Assembly (NCBI GenBank): GCA_963920635.1
Contig: OY987298.1
Coordinates: 21,113,647-21,177,646, forward strand
Direction: 5' to 3'
Length of the DNA stretch: 64,000 bases
Source of the DNA: Pseudeuparius sepicola
Lineage: Eukaryota > Arthropoda > Insecta > Coleoptera > Anthribidae
Shown here one piece after another: positions 22,621 through 32,627 of this stretch. A model generated the notes under the pieces. That model had not been told where the DNA came from. It made no database searches and saw nothing but the letters and a program-made list of their open reading frames with translations. Positions within the stretch are counted from its first letter, which is position 1. The number at the start of each line of letters is the position of its first letter. The translations under genes and the position numbers were made by a program.

Positions 22621-23106
22621 CTTCATCATTAAATATGTGTCATCAGGTGCTTCCAATAAGAATTTATTTACTTCCTCCCTTGAAAATGTTTTAGATTTTT
22701 TTGGTTTATAGCAAAGACAATCCCGCGCGATTGTCTTTGTTTATAGCCAGTTGACTGCCACTTCAGGAAGGCTATCACTTTCGGATATTTGCTAATATCG
22801 ACTTGATTGTTCAGTATTAATGTGGATTTTAATTTTGAATAACTTGACCATAAAAGTTTTTGATTTTTCTTGAAAATAAGCCAGTAAAACCCTCTCCGTA
22901 AAACTCGTTGTTTGTTTTTTGCGACGCCATTCCATAAACAAATTATATTCTTTGTTGTAAGCGTCTTTTGATTTTTCGGGTAACAAACTCAATGTGGCTT
23001 CATTTGCTGTTTGAATTATTTCTTCCGGAGTACTTTGCAGAATTTCTTCATCTGAATCGGAATTTATCTCCATGTTCGAGCACTTTAAACACTTAAAAGC
23101 TTCCAA
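22621..23106 (-). pseudogene. Tyrosine recombinase N-terminal region (Crypton-like), broken
   Basis: The minus strand encodes MEINSDSDEEILQSTPEEII, then LPEKSKDAYNKEYNLFMEWR and ERVLLAYFQEKSK, a core-binding (SAM-like) domain as in insect Crypton-type recombinases. One frame over it goes on as LWSSYSKLKSTLILNNQVDI, then SKYPKVIAFLKWQSTGYK. A 28-nt hairpin plus a 7-bp duplication interrupts it at 22704-22745. It then continues KKSKTFSREEVNKFLLEAPD, DTYLMMK. The first ATG in frame is that of MEINSDS; the open frame begins earlier without ATG. Confidence 0.75.
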
Positions 23107-23632
23107 CTTTCAACTGACGCACTGCGATGTTTTTAAGCGGTGACAGTGGGTGACAGCTATTTTGCATAGGCAACTTTATTTTTTCCGCTCCGCGCTAGCC
23201 TTTCACTACGTTTACACAGAGCATTGAAATCGATTTGAATATGTTTCTAGGATTATTGAAAACCGCATGAAGAGATTTTGAGACTGATTTGAATCTCAAA
23301 ATCTATTTTCTTATTTCCGGGATTTAACGCCACATGGTTTCAATACAATTTATGAAAACACCAAACTGCATTACACTGAATTCGATTCCAAACTCCATGT
23401 AAACGTAGTAGGCAAGTTTAGAGTGAAAAAAAGTTAACTTTTTAACTTAACTTTTTTTCACTGCTCAGAGTGAAAAAAAGTAAGTTTTTTTAACTTGTTA
23501 AAAAAATATATACTTTAGGCATTTAAAAAGGTTAAAAAAAGTCACGTTTCTATAACGATCGTATAAAAAATTATTTTTGATATACCTTTATTACTCATAT
23601 TTGTGATTTTTTTTCAAATTTACTGTTTCAAA

Positions 23633-23649
23633 TGCGCCCTCTAGCGGCC
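23633..23649 (-). promoter_or_regulatory. CTCF-like motif in foldback outer arm
   Basis: TGCGCCCTCTAGCGGCC reads GGCCGCTAGAGGGCGCA on the minus strand and fits the CTCF core. It lies in the outer right arm, opposite the weaker match at 14563-14579. Confidence 0.4.
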
Positions 23650-23781
23650 GACCTACGAACTTAAAAATAATTTCCAGCGATTTTCCGTGACCACATTACT
23701 TAAGAAGATTTTTTCCCAATGCTCCAGGACTATTAATTCCTGAGATATAGTACCTCTTCACCCTTAAGGAAACACCCTGTA

Positions 23782-24106
23782 TGTATTATCAAGATGTAGG
23801 TAAAGTGCTTTTTCTGTTCAAAATATAGAAAAATTCTATTAAAAAAATAAAAAAAAAATTAATAAAGAACTCTTCCGTCTCAACTTCCAGACCTCGACCG
23901 CATCGTCGCGTCGTCGCGCCCCATTAAATGGCGAAGGGCCCGAGCGGGGCGGATGCTCCTTATCTCCGCCACCGTCGCCGTTCCAGTGCCATGAAAAATG
24001 GCCCAATTAGCTGTCGAGTTATCGCGGCTGGCAGGCGTTCTTCGCCCCGGGACCGGCCCTGCAACTTCTGGCAGGGCGGTTTTTTGGCAAGGAAGCCACG
24101 TAGATG
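23782..24106. other. GC-rich island interrupted by a hAT element
   Basis: From about 23880 the GC content rises strongly (CGTCGCGTCGTCGCGCCCC, GGGACCGGCCCTGCAACTTC). The frames open on both strands are overlapping and look like GC by-products. The island probably continued into 25018-25060 before the hAT insertion. Confidence 0.45.
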
Positions 24107-24114
24107 CCTACGGT

Positions 24115-25009
24115 CAGGGGCGCGCAGTGCAGTCCATGGAAGCAAGGGAAGCAGTGCTTCCCCTAAACCAAAACAATGTAAAATGATAAAATGTAATTTT
24201 TGAATTTTTAAACAGGAAGCAATTAGTTTAGTTACCTAGGTATATCAAAAACGCTAAAAATTATCTTATATATCATATATCAAATCTACAATATGTTATG
24301 CCTATAGAAAATGCGGCAATGACTCCGACTGCGCCCATCCTACCGAGTTACAGTACAGTACAATGTAAGCTATGCCGGCCGCCAGCTTTTCTGTAGCGTT
24401 CGATAGTCGAGAGGTTATTGAACTTTCCACCTACACCGCACTGGCTGACGCGAATGAGAACGCCTGTTTTAAGCGGGCGTGGAAGCTATCGTTGCAGTAG
24501 GTTCTTTGTTTAATTTAGTTGGTGTTGATCTGCGTCGGTGCGTCGCGCGCGTCATATTTCGGGCGATATGGAAGACAATAATACGGACGTGGACATGCAA
24601 ATACCGTCAACGGCTGTCGGGAATGACGTTGAAAATGTTAAAGTTGGACAATTATTAAGTAAGAAGAGTGTGTGCGAATGTGTAGTGTATGCCTTAATAA
24701 TATAGGGATTTTCAACATAATATAGGGATTTTCAACATTAAACTTTGCGGATAAGCTTCAATTAATTATAAAGGGAAGAGCAAAACCCCCTATGAAAAAT
24801 TTAACCACAAAAATGAATAAATGACTTTCACAGATATCGCTGTTGTCTATTGAGAATATACTTCTCCAGAACATGTTAGAGCATCGACGTTTTTATGATG
24901 ACGTCATTGACGAATTCGCAAAAAGTCCAAGAATCGAATTACCTACATTACAAATATGTAAGTTTCTAAACATTGCTTCCCTTACTTAAAATGTCACCGC
25001 ACGCTCCTG
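24115..25009 (+). mobile_element. hAT element with 8-bp target duplication CCTACGGT
   Basis: CCTACGGT flanks both ends (24107-24114 and 25010-25017). The left end CAGGGGCGCGCAGTG and right end CACCGCACGCTCCTG are inverted with a few mismatches. Further in, GCAAGGGAAGC at the left pairs with GCTTCCCTTAC at the right. It carries an internal GC-rich leader and a short start-of-gene frame but no catalytic domain. Length is 895 bp; non-autonomous. Confidence 0.9.
24568..24705 (+). pseudogene. Possible N-terminus of a hAT-element protein
   Basis: MEDNNTDVDMQIPSTAVGND, then VENVKVGQLLSKKS, is open for 45 codons after a GC-rich, promoter-like leader. It resembles an acidic transposase start but no domain is recognisable. 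Its position just after a GC-rich leader mirrors the hAT at 41387-42522. This is an inference from position. Confidence 0.35.
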
Positions 25010-25103
25010 CCTACGGTATAGAGTCTTCACGTGAAAACGCGAAATTTGTTCATGAAAATACTGTCTGTAAAACGTCCATAATCATTTTGAACCCACTCAG
25101 AAC

Positions 25104-26185
25104 TAGGGTTTCACAATTTTCAAGAAATTTCTTGAACTTGACTTGATCTTGACTTGAATTCGAGAAATTTTTAAGTCAATAAATCTGAAACTGTTTCCAA
25201 AATAAGTCAAGATTTTCTATTTCAAGATCAAGACTTCTTGTCAAGAAACCAAGAAATTCTTGAATATCTTGAAATTAAGCTTTATTAGTAGAGACCGGAT
25301 AAAAAATCGCAAAAAAAATAAAAAAAGGCTTAGAAGGCACAAAATTTGCCAAAAAAGCATCAAATAAGCAAATTAAGCAAAAATAAATGTTTAAAAATTA
25401 TGTAAATATACGTGAAAAAGTTCAAATAAACACAAAGGGAAAAAAGCATTAAGCCTCAAAAAAAGCAAAAAAGACAAAAACAGATATCGCAATACACCTA
25501 CTTAGTTTTGGGTAATTCGTGATGTTTAAAATCCTGTCTTTACTAAATACTAGAGAAAAAAAAAACAGCACAAAAAAACTGTCGCAATATACTTATAGTT
25601 TTGCATAATTCAGCAATAAGCATAATGCTTCAAATCCGGTCTCTATATTTATTAGTGACTATAAAATAATAATTACTATAGGTAAATTCCTATGATAATT
25701 TCCTTAGGTGCATACTTTAGATTTTAATATGAATAAAAAATACGTCTATAAAGCATAGAAAATTTATTAATCATAAATAAAATTCTATGATTACCTATGA
25801 TAAACAAAACAATATTCTTTTTATAACATAAAACAAAAAAATAAAAATGAACTTACAAATACAGCAAACAAAACACATTCATGTTATAACCCAAAACAAA
25901 AAAATAAAAATTAACTTACAAAATGTAACAAAAAAAAATACCTACAACTGCTTGGACGTATCCAAGTTGGATACGTTGGGATTTGAGAGCCATGAATTTA
26001 AACACATTATACGCCGCTTCTTTTCAAGCAATTTCAAGAAATTTCAAGAAATCTTGAATTCAAGTCAAGACTTTTGCTTTCAAGAAACCATCGAGTCAAG
26101 ACATATTTAATTTCTTGATCTTGAATTTCATGTCAAGTCAAGAAATTACGTTCAAGTCAAGATTTCCCGACTTGATGAAACCCTA
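25104..26185. mobile_element. hAT-type element with 8-bp target duplication CTCAGAAC
   Basis: CTCAGAAC flanks both ends (25096-25103 and 26186-26193). The left end TAGGGTTTCA and right end TGAAACCCTA are exact inverted repeats. Subterminal regions carry CAAGAAATTTCTTG, CTTGACTTGA and TCAAGTCAAG words in both orientations. The right end is almost the same as that of the hAT at 13388-14019. The centre is very A-rich and holds no recognisable transposase; the 87-codon open frame at 25847-26110 is not a known protein. Confidence 0.9.
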
Positions 26186-26193
26186 CTCAGAAC

Positions 26194-26501
26194 CAAGATT
26201 CATAGTTTCATATTTTGACGTGGACCGGAAATAAGTATCAACTTCATTCTTCTTGCTTGGATGATTACAAACTGACCTTTTTCGTTATAGGGGCATCATT
26301 TTCGTAATGTTTTTATTTATTATCAGCGAACGTTTCTTTTCTAAGATACAGGGTATGAAAACATGAAGAAAAAAGTGTGACAGCCCTATGCATTGTGAAA
26401 TGCAGATCCTTCTTTAGGATCAATCAAAACATATCCGTATCAAAACTGTATTTTGTAAAATGCCCGAAAACAGTGTTATTAACATCGCACTTTTATTAAT
26501 A
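26194..26501. other. Intergenic DNA
   Basis: No gene is seen. ATACAGGGTATGAAAACATG near 26346 resembles a solo mariner-like end. Confidence 0.35.
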
Positions 26502-26503
26502 TA

Positions 26504-27673
26504 CAGGGTGTTTCTAAATTAATGTACCAAAATAATATGACAGGTATAAAATGTCATTTTGAACAAAAAGTTTCCTATAAACATGGGTCCGAAAATGCAT
26601 AATAAAAAAGTTACAGGGTGATAAATGTACAGTTTGAAAAACATAATTTTGCAAAAACTTCTACAGAAGTTATGCAATTTAAATGAAACTTGGTGCAGTC
26701 CATTAGTCGCTGACGTGCAACAATTTCGTGTAAAAACCATTTATTCCCATCGCCCAGAGGCTGAGGGGCGGGGTAGCTCTATGGGTTTTATACTCATAAC
26801 TTTTTTTAGGTTATATTTTTGGTCTTGCCGGTTCATCATTTTAGTGCATCTTTTCATTTTGCAACAAAAGTGTACTCTCGTTCCATTACGATAAAATCAA
26901 CAGTTTGCGTTGAAATTGGCAAAATGTGCCCCAAAACATCTGTTGACTCCAAAGTTCGAAAAATTAAATTTTCAACTACCGCTTTTAACTTTCACAGAAT
27001 AATTATACCATTTAAAATGACAAAAAATTCCCTATGAACAATGTACCAAAAATTGTTCGTTTTCAAAATGGAACGGATTGAGCTCAACAAAACTTTGACA
27101 CCCTATTTCAAGAAAAGCAGTGATGTTTCACTCAATGCCTATTAGGCATTTTTTTCTTAGTTTTGAACGTACAATTGTTCTTTAACATTTAAATGAGGTA
27201 GGTGATAATTTTATTTTTCGAACTTTGGAGTCAACAGGTGTTTTGGGGCACATTTTGCCAATTTCAACGCAAACGGTTGATTTTATCGCAATGGAACAAG
27301 ATAACACTTTTGTTGCAAAATGAGAAGATGCACTAAAATGATGAACCGGCAAGACCAAAAAGATGTCCTCAAAAAAGTTATGAGTATAAGACCCATAGAG
27401 CTACCCCGCCCCTCAGCCTCTGGGCGATGGGAATAAATGGTTTTTACACGAAATTGTTGCACGTCAGCGACCAATGGACTGCATCAAGTGTCATTTAAAT
27501 TGCATAACTTCTGTAGAAGTTTTTGCGAAAAATATGTTTTTTAAACTGTACCTTTATCACCCTGTAACTTTTTATTATGCATTTTCGGTCCCATGTTTAT
27601 AGGAAACTTTTTGTTCAAAATGACATTTTCTACCTGTCGTATTACGTTGGCACCATAATTTAGAAACACCCTG
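26504..27673. mobile_element. TA-flanked foldback element, CAGGGTGTTTCTAAATTA ends
   Basis: The left end CAGGGTGTTTCTAAATTA pairs with TAATTTAGAAACACCCTG at the right, with TA at 26502-26503 and 27674-27675. The two arms (about 530 bp each) are near-complete reverse complements, so matching open frames appear on both strands (for example near 26625-26894 and 27283-27474); these are not genes. A short unpaired centre lies near 27060-27140. No transposase is present. Confidence 0.92.
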
Positions 27674-27675
27674 TA

Positions 27676-28254
27676 TATTAACTATTGAAATCTAACTTTC
27701 CACCACTTTTATGAAAATGTGAGTAGGATTAAAACAAATTTGCTCTAATGTTAAAAACCTACAATAAAATCCTACAATTTATAAAAATATACATATCTAC
27801 TTCTTATTCTTATTTTAGAGCAATGAAAATTGGTAGAGATGAGTTTTAGATGATCCTAAACAGTGCACACAATTAACAATCAAACTCAAAGTAGGCCGAT
27901 CTATCGACAGCTTTTCCCATATTTTCAAAATTGATTGCAGTTTACGTCTTCCCCACAAATACACCATGTATAATATTGATTTAACGCATTTCACATCTTA
28001 ACTTGAGACCAAGCAGGAGCGATCCCCAGAATATTTAACCTTCATCTCGTTTCTTTATCGCTTTATTGGTCCAGCCGTTTGGAAGATGTTCGACCTTGAA
28101 GTTTTAATTTTGCACTTGTTACAAGCTTTTATTTAACCTGCCCTGTTAGTAAATGTACATTGTGCTGTTAGTAGATATGTATGTGTATGTTGGAAGCTGA
28201 ATTAGAACCACTTCTTGACATCCGATTGAGCTGAAATTTTGCATACACCTTTAG
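27676..28254. other. Intergenic DNA with an ACAAGCTTTTATTTAA word
   Basis: No gene is seen. ACAAGCTTTTATTTAACC at about 28121 recurs near the related repeat at 39403-39716, and a close inverse (TTAAGTAAAAGCTTGT) is at about 28952-28967. These may mark the limits of one repeat element around the minisatellite. Confidence 0.4.
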
Positions 28255-28730
28255 TTCTTGGCAATAAGATATGTAATACTCGATACTGCAATACTTTCAA
28301 AGTGGCCGTCGCCACAAGATGGCGGATGATGTACTTTTTTGTCAACCCCCTTAATATGGGTATCAAAATTGAAAGGGCTTAAACAGTATAAAACGATAAA
28401 GTTAGTGACATCACACTCAACTCGATTTGGCCGCCGCTCCAATATGGCGGATTTCATTTCCTTTTCAACCCCCTTAACATGGGTATGAAATGAAAGGGCT
28501 TGAAGAGTAGAAAACGATAAAGTTAGTAACATCACTCTAAATTCAATATGGCCACAGCTCCAAGATGGCGGATTACCTATTTGATACCAAACATGGATAT
28601 CAAATGAAAGGTCTCGACGGGTAGAAAACAATAAGGTGAATGATACTAAATCCAATATGGCGGCCGCCCCAAGATGGCGGACTCAATTTTTTTTCCACCC
28701 TCCTAACATGGGAATCAAACAGGTACTAAA
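28255..28730. repeat. Minisatellite-like array (about 110-125 bp units) with YY1/Pho-type motifs
   Basis: Four units share the order ATGGGTATCAAA, GAAAGGGCTT, GTAGAAAACGATAAAG, then AATATGGC and CAAGATGGCGGA. The motif CAAGATGGCGGA is at 28315 and 28561, a partial form AATATGGCGGA at 28441, and AATATGGCGGCCGCC with AAGATGGCGGA at 28654-28682. AAGATGGCGG fits the YY1/Pleiohomeotic core (GCCAT on the other strand). The open minus-strand frame over the array only reflects the repeat period. Confidence 0.8.
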
Positions 28731-29091
28731 AAGAACAAAATACAATAAAAAATTAAATAAAAAGCTTTTTAAAACGAATAAAATAAGTTTAGGTTTTCGT
28801 TAAGATAATTATTAAATTCCAAGTTTTTGCAAATCGAAAGGCTTGTCGCGCAAACTGTAAAGAAAAAAATACATACTTTGGCAAGTAGGCAATTGCTTAC
28901 CGACCAATCACTGTCCAATAAAATTAATTGGTAGTAGGCACATACATGGCTTAAGTAAAAGCTTGTTTTTAAAAAGGTTTTTTATTTTCATTCCATTTCA
29001 CCGACACTTTTTAAAATAAGGTTAGGTTAGAAAAATTTCCAAGAGATTTTAGTAGAGTTACCATTGTCGTGGGAAACAATAAATTTTGGAA
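28731..29091. other. AT-rich intergenic DNA
   Basis: No gene or bounded element is seen apart from the repeat edge near 28952-28967. Confidence 0.4.
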
Positions 29092-29672
29092 TAGTATATT
29101 TAATTACGAGTCTGGAAATAAAGATTTTTCCGTGCGCGTGTGACAAATTCAAAGTCATGCAAGCACGGAAAAATCTATTTTTGGACGTGTAATGAACGAT
29201 ATTTTTTATTATACCTACTTCTTTGAAAACGGAAACTTAAAACATTTTATCGGCATATTATAATAAATTTAATTGGCAAAAAATAAACAATGCAGACAAT
29301 ATAGTGTTTGGTATGTATGATGCGTTTCCATGGTTACTCTCAAGTTACTTCAAAGGTGCTTTGTTGTAAATTAGTTCTTGTCAGATAAGGTGAATAAAAC
29401 GTCAAAAATATTACAGAAATGTATCTAAATATTGAAACACTTACGAATTAAAATACAAAATAGGTATATGTTAAATATCAGAGAGCATATAGAGTTTCTT
29501 AAATTTAGTTAACTTTGCTGTATATTTCTATTTTAAAGCCATATATTCGGTATTTTTATTCAGCGCACGGAAAGTTTTTCCATGCGCTGTTTCCGTGCGC
29601 TAGCCCGAAAAACCACATCTTTCATTATTGCTAAAACAGATGAAAATAAGGTGTTTTGAAAGAAGTATAATA
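29092..29672. repeat. Dispersed 580-bp repeat, copy 1
   Basis: Nearly the same as 34122-34690. It starts with a hairpin: TTACGAGTCTGGAAATAAAG, then GATTTTTCCGTGC, facing GCACGGAAAAATCTATTTTT, then GGACGTGTAATGAA. It ends GAAGTATAATAAAAAAG, inverse to an internal TTATTATAC...TTC stretch. This copy keeps about 25 bp (near 29332-29357) that are missing from copy 2. Confidence 0.88.
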
Positions 29673-31625
29673 AAAAAGAATTATCTATGTCGTAACCACC
29701 AAAATTACCACAAAACACTCGCAGGGGTTCTCCCCTTTGGAACAATAATCAAAACTAATTATATAACCGCTCAAATCGGGCAGCTACTGGCCGCGCTGAC
29801 AAATTCGCCAACACAGATAATTGTTCGGCCCCACCTGATGAATAAATTGGCTGCTGGCTAATGGTCCGATTTGTGGACCGACCAGGGAATAATGAACTAA
29901 AACAACATAACAAAGGGCCACTGACCAATGACCATGCAGGCAAGAAATTCAGGACAGAATGGTACATACAACAAACCGATCACTTCGATTACTGTGTAGA
30001 TACCAACACAATATATCTTGTTAACTCTTGGACGATGGGGCATAGTTTACAAAACTACCACTATTAAAAGAGTTTCGAATCTCAAAAAAATGTTAAAAGT
30101 AGACAAAGTTTCCTATAGCTCCACATTATCAAGCAGATTAATCGGATCTCAATTGTATTTCCATTTGTTTGATAACTTCCCAACTTCCCGAATGACCATA
30201 TCCCAAGCCAGTGTTGCCAAGCGGTGGCTAATAAAACATAATTATGAAAAAATGTAAAATTAAAACAAAAGACTCACCTGCGACGCCAGTCGCAGATACC
30301 ATTCTTAGTACACTTAGTACTCGAGCTATAACAAAAAAATCTTCACAAACTGTAAAAATTTGACACGCATAAGTACTACTTATTGATGCAATCGATTTTC
30401 ATATTATACTACTCTCGACTTTACTTTCTGATGTCAAACCAGTTCTGTATTATTTCTATGTATACCTACATCCAGTATATCTGCAAGATTTTCTTTTCGT
30501 AAAGTAATTATGAACTTCCTAGAGGTAAAATCGTTTCCGTATTTTTGAAATTCCTATAAAATAAATTATTTCCACAGCATCTGACAAAAAATAAAATAAA
30601 ATTAGAACTAATTCCAACTGTTATTTAAGGAACAACTTCGTAGAATGTAGCTTTGTTTCAACAAGGATTCAGCAAACAGTTCCTAAGAGGTCACAAACTG
30701 TACGTTATGCGCATGTCTCGGATTTCCTCGCAGTTTTTGATCAATCAGAAACTGCATGGTTTTGCGAACAGTTGGCAGTTCGTTTGGCACTTACCGTTCG
30801 TATACCGGGTTGTGTAACAAGTATTTCTAACACGTTTGTATTTAACCTAACAAATTGGCCTGTTTCGATCGCTTTTGGGATTGATTAGCCATTTTAGCCC
30901 TACAAAATAATATATCAAATTCTTAAAACAACTACAAACATTTTTGGACACTTTTAGCATTCTTATCTTTTAGATATATTCTAAATCACGATAACAAACT
31001 TGACCTCTGGACATCACAGAAGCGGTGTACAATCTTTACACAAAGGCAAAAGCAACAATTTATATAATTGAAAACCGAGAACAAAGTAAAAACACAAACA
31101 TAAAACAAAAATGAGATGCACCAACGTACTCCACAAAGTTCGGTTATTTCATTGCACATACATTAAAATGAAAAAATAACCGAAAACAGCCAAAAGAACA
31201 TATGTATACGCTATAAACAAAGTACATGCCAAAAACGCCTGTGTGCGCCTATGGCTCGAAGCGTTATATATTTAGGGAGTTACTAAATCGTCAATTCACG
31301 TGTAAATGCAACCAACTTAAATTCGGCACTTGTCCCCATTGCCTCTGTCACCCCACCCCCTTCCCTTCGTCGAATGTCCTAACCTGCCTATAAACTAACC
31401 TTGATAAGAACAGCAAACTGTTAGTTTCCAAACTGTCAGGACTGTGAAAACAATCAGAAATTAACGGCGCAGAATCCTGACTGTTTCTGACGCCTCTGAG
31501 AACAAACTTTTATGATGATTTCACCGATGGCTTTCAAGATACTTACAAAATATACTCGTATATCCACCAATGCGTTTGTTTTAGCTACTAGATAGGCTTA
31601 TCTCTATCTCCTGGGCTTTATTATA
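29673..31625. other. Intergenic DNA with a possible unique island
   Basis: No intact gene is seen. About 29695-29990 is more balanced in composition and may be unique or conserved host DNA. On the minus strand, 30272-30280 reads CAGGTGAGT, an ideal splice donor, preceded by a GC-richer stretch; a 5' non-coding exon of a host gene is possible but unsupported otherwise. Confidence 0.35.
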
Positions 31626-31815
31626 GATTATTTACCTCATATTGCTTGCATCCAATAAGGTAGCTCCTTGTGCAATTATCACTTCGTTCCTTAGCAACCG
31701 CGAATCTGTTCGATACAAACAAGTACTTTTTAAAATTGGTGTGTTTTACACTGTTCTAAATTATGCAGCTTATAAATTATGTTACGGTATTATTAAGCAT
31801 TGCATCAATGAATTT
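31626..31815. repeat. Local duplication, copy 1
   Basis: CATCCAATAAGGTAGCTCCT, then ATTATCACTTCG, AGCAACCGCGAATCTGTT and AATTATGCAGCTTATAAATT match 32359-32624 in order. This copy lacks the roughly 70 bp containing the palindrome found in copy 2. Confidence 0.85.
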
Positions 31816-32080
31816 ATATAACTTGTACATTGCTAAATTCTTGTTATTAGACCTCCGTCTCCGTTTAAATTTATGACACATTCAGAAAATAAACCAACGC
31901 CAACAGGGAGTAGGTATAATCGCATTTGCCTTGGATATCCAAGTGTCATATTTGTTTACTCGAACGCTACAGTCAAAGCTGTCAATAAACTCGTTCAAAA
32001 TGAGTCGTTTTGGAAATGTAAACTTAGAAAAAATCAACACAGAAATTATTAAATCGTATTTGTGAAATAATCTAGACAAA
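31816..32080. other. Intergenic DNA
   Basis: No gene is seen. Confidence 0.4.
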
Positions 32081-32273
32081 CACCACTCGTGCCGGAAATT
32101 TTTCTATATAATTTTATACTCAAGCGCTATTTTGCCCATTAGCAAAACCACTCGTACAAATTGGGCTTTTATTTTCAGAGATAAAATCCCTCGAGCTTAT
32201 ACTCGTGATCTTTCTAGGCAATATAGGGCTTTCGAAAAAATTAGCGATAAAATTTCCGGCACTTGTGATATTA
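32081..32273. mobile_element. Hairpin-ended miniature element
   Basis: CACTCGTGCCGGAAATTTT at the left faces AAAATTTCCGGCACTTGTG at the right. Internal CACTCG words and GCGATAAAAT repeats add weaker pairing. Length is about 190 bp. The target duplication is not clear. Confidence 0.6.
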
Positions 32274-32358
32274 CATACGAGAATTCAACGCCTGCCTATA
32301 TGAACCAATGAAATGATATGGTTTTTGAAATATTAACCAATGACGTGATGATTTCATC

Positions 32359-32624
32359 GATTATTTCCCTCATACATCCAATAAGGTAGCTCCTTCCATA
32401 AAAATCCAACCAATGATATGCCTCTGCTAGCGATAATTTGCACTAGTGCAATTACCGGTAATTGCACTTGTGCAAATTATCACTTCCTAGCTTAGCAACC
32501 GCGAATCTGTTGGATACAAACACGTACCTACTTCTTAAAGTTTGTGTGTTTTACACTGTTCCAAATTATGCAGCTTATAAATTATGTTGCGGTATTATTA
32601 CCTAAGCATTATATCAATGAATCT
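32359..32624. repeat. Local duplication, copy 2, with palindrome
   Basis: The same order of words as 31626-31815, about 700 bp away. It additionally contains a 50-bp palindrome at 32432-32481. Confidence 0.85.
32432..32481. repeat. 50-bp palindrome with no loop
   Basis: The left arm GATAATTTGCACTAGTGCAA TTACC and right arm GGTAA TTGCACTTGTGCAAATTATC are complementary with one mismatch and meet at ACCGGT. Such a sequence can extrude as a cruciform. Confidence 0.92.
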
Positions 32625-32627
32625 ACA

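Larger units (their letters stand above)
17990..23571 (-). mobile_element. Decayed tyrosine-recombinase (Crypton-like) element
   Basis: About 5.6 kb separates the two halves of the foldback right arm. It contains, on the minus strand, two parts of a tyrosine recombinase (22621-23106 and 18545-19010). ATTTTTTATACGGTCGT at 18102-18118 and ACGATCGTATAAAAAAT at 23555-23571 are inverted with one mismatch and may be its ends. Classical Cryptons lack inverted ends, so the assignment rests on the protein. About 19011-22620 between the two parts is either intron or a further insertion. Confidence 0.6.
14425..23779 (+). mobile_element. Mariner-like long foldback element split by two later insertions
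   Basis: The ends CAGGGTGTTTCATTAAGG and CCTTAAGGAAACACCCTG are inverted, with TA outside (14423-14424 and 23780-23781). The left arm continues through 14650-15060 and resumes at 17045-17195. The right arm is 17405-17985 and resumes at 23573-23779. A LINE (15061-17044) sits in the left arm and a tyrosine-recombinase element (about 17990-23571) in the right arm. Without them the element would be about 1.8 kb. The loop carries a transposase start (17313-17413). The matching broken arms are the main evidence that the two ends belong together. Confidence 0.8.

Noticed and set aside
19010..22621. Clean intron joining the two recombinase parts
   Set aside because: Donor and acceptor are plausible, but the joined frame is off by one base and the gene is broken anyway; left undecided.
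23928..24203. Three overlapping frames on both strands in the GC-rich island
   Set aside because: High GC removes stops in all frames; none resembles a protein family.
26625..27474. Mirror-image frames on both strands
   Set aside because: They lie in the two complementary arms of a foldback element and encode nearly the same unrecognised peptide.
28251..28655. 134-codon minus-strand frame
   Set aside because: It is the translation of a minisatellite whose units happen to lack stops; the peptide repeats with the DNA.
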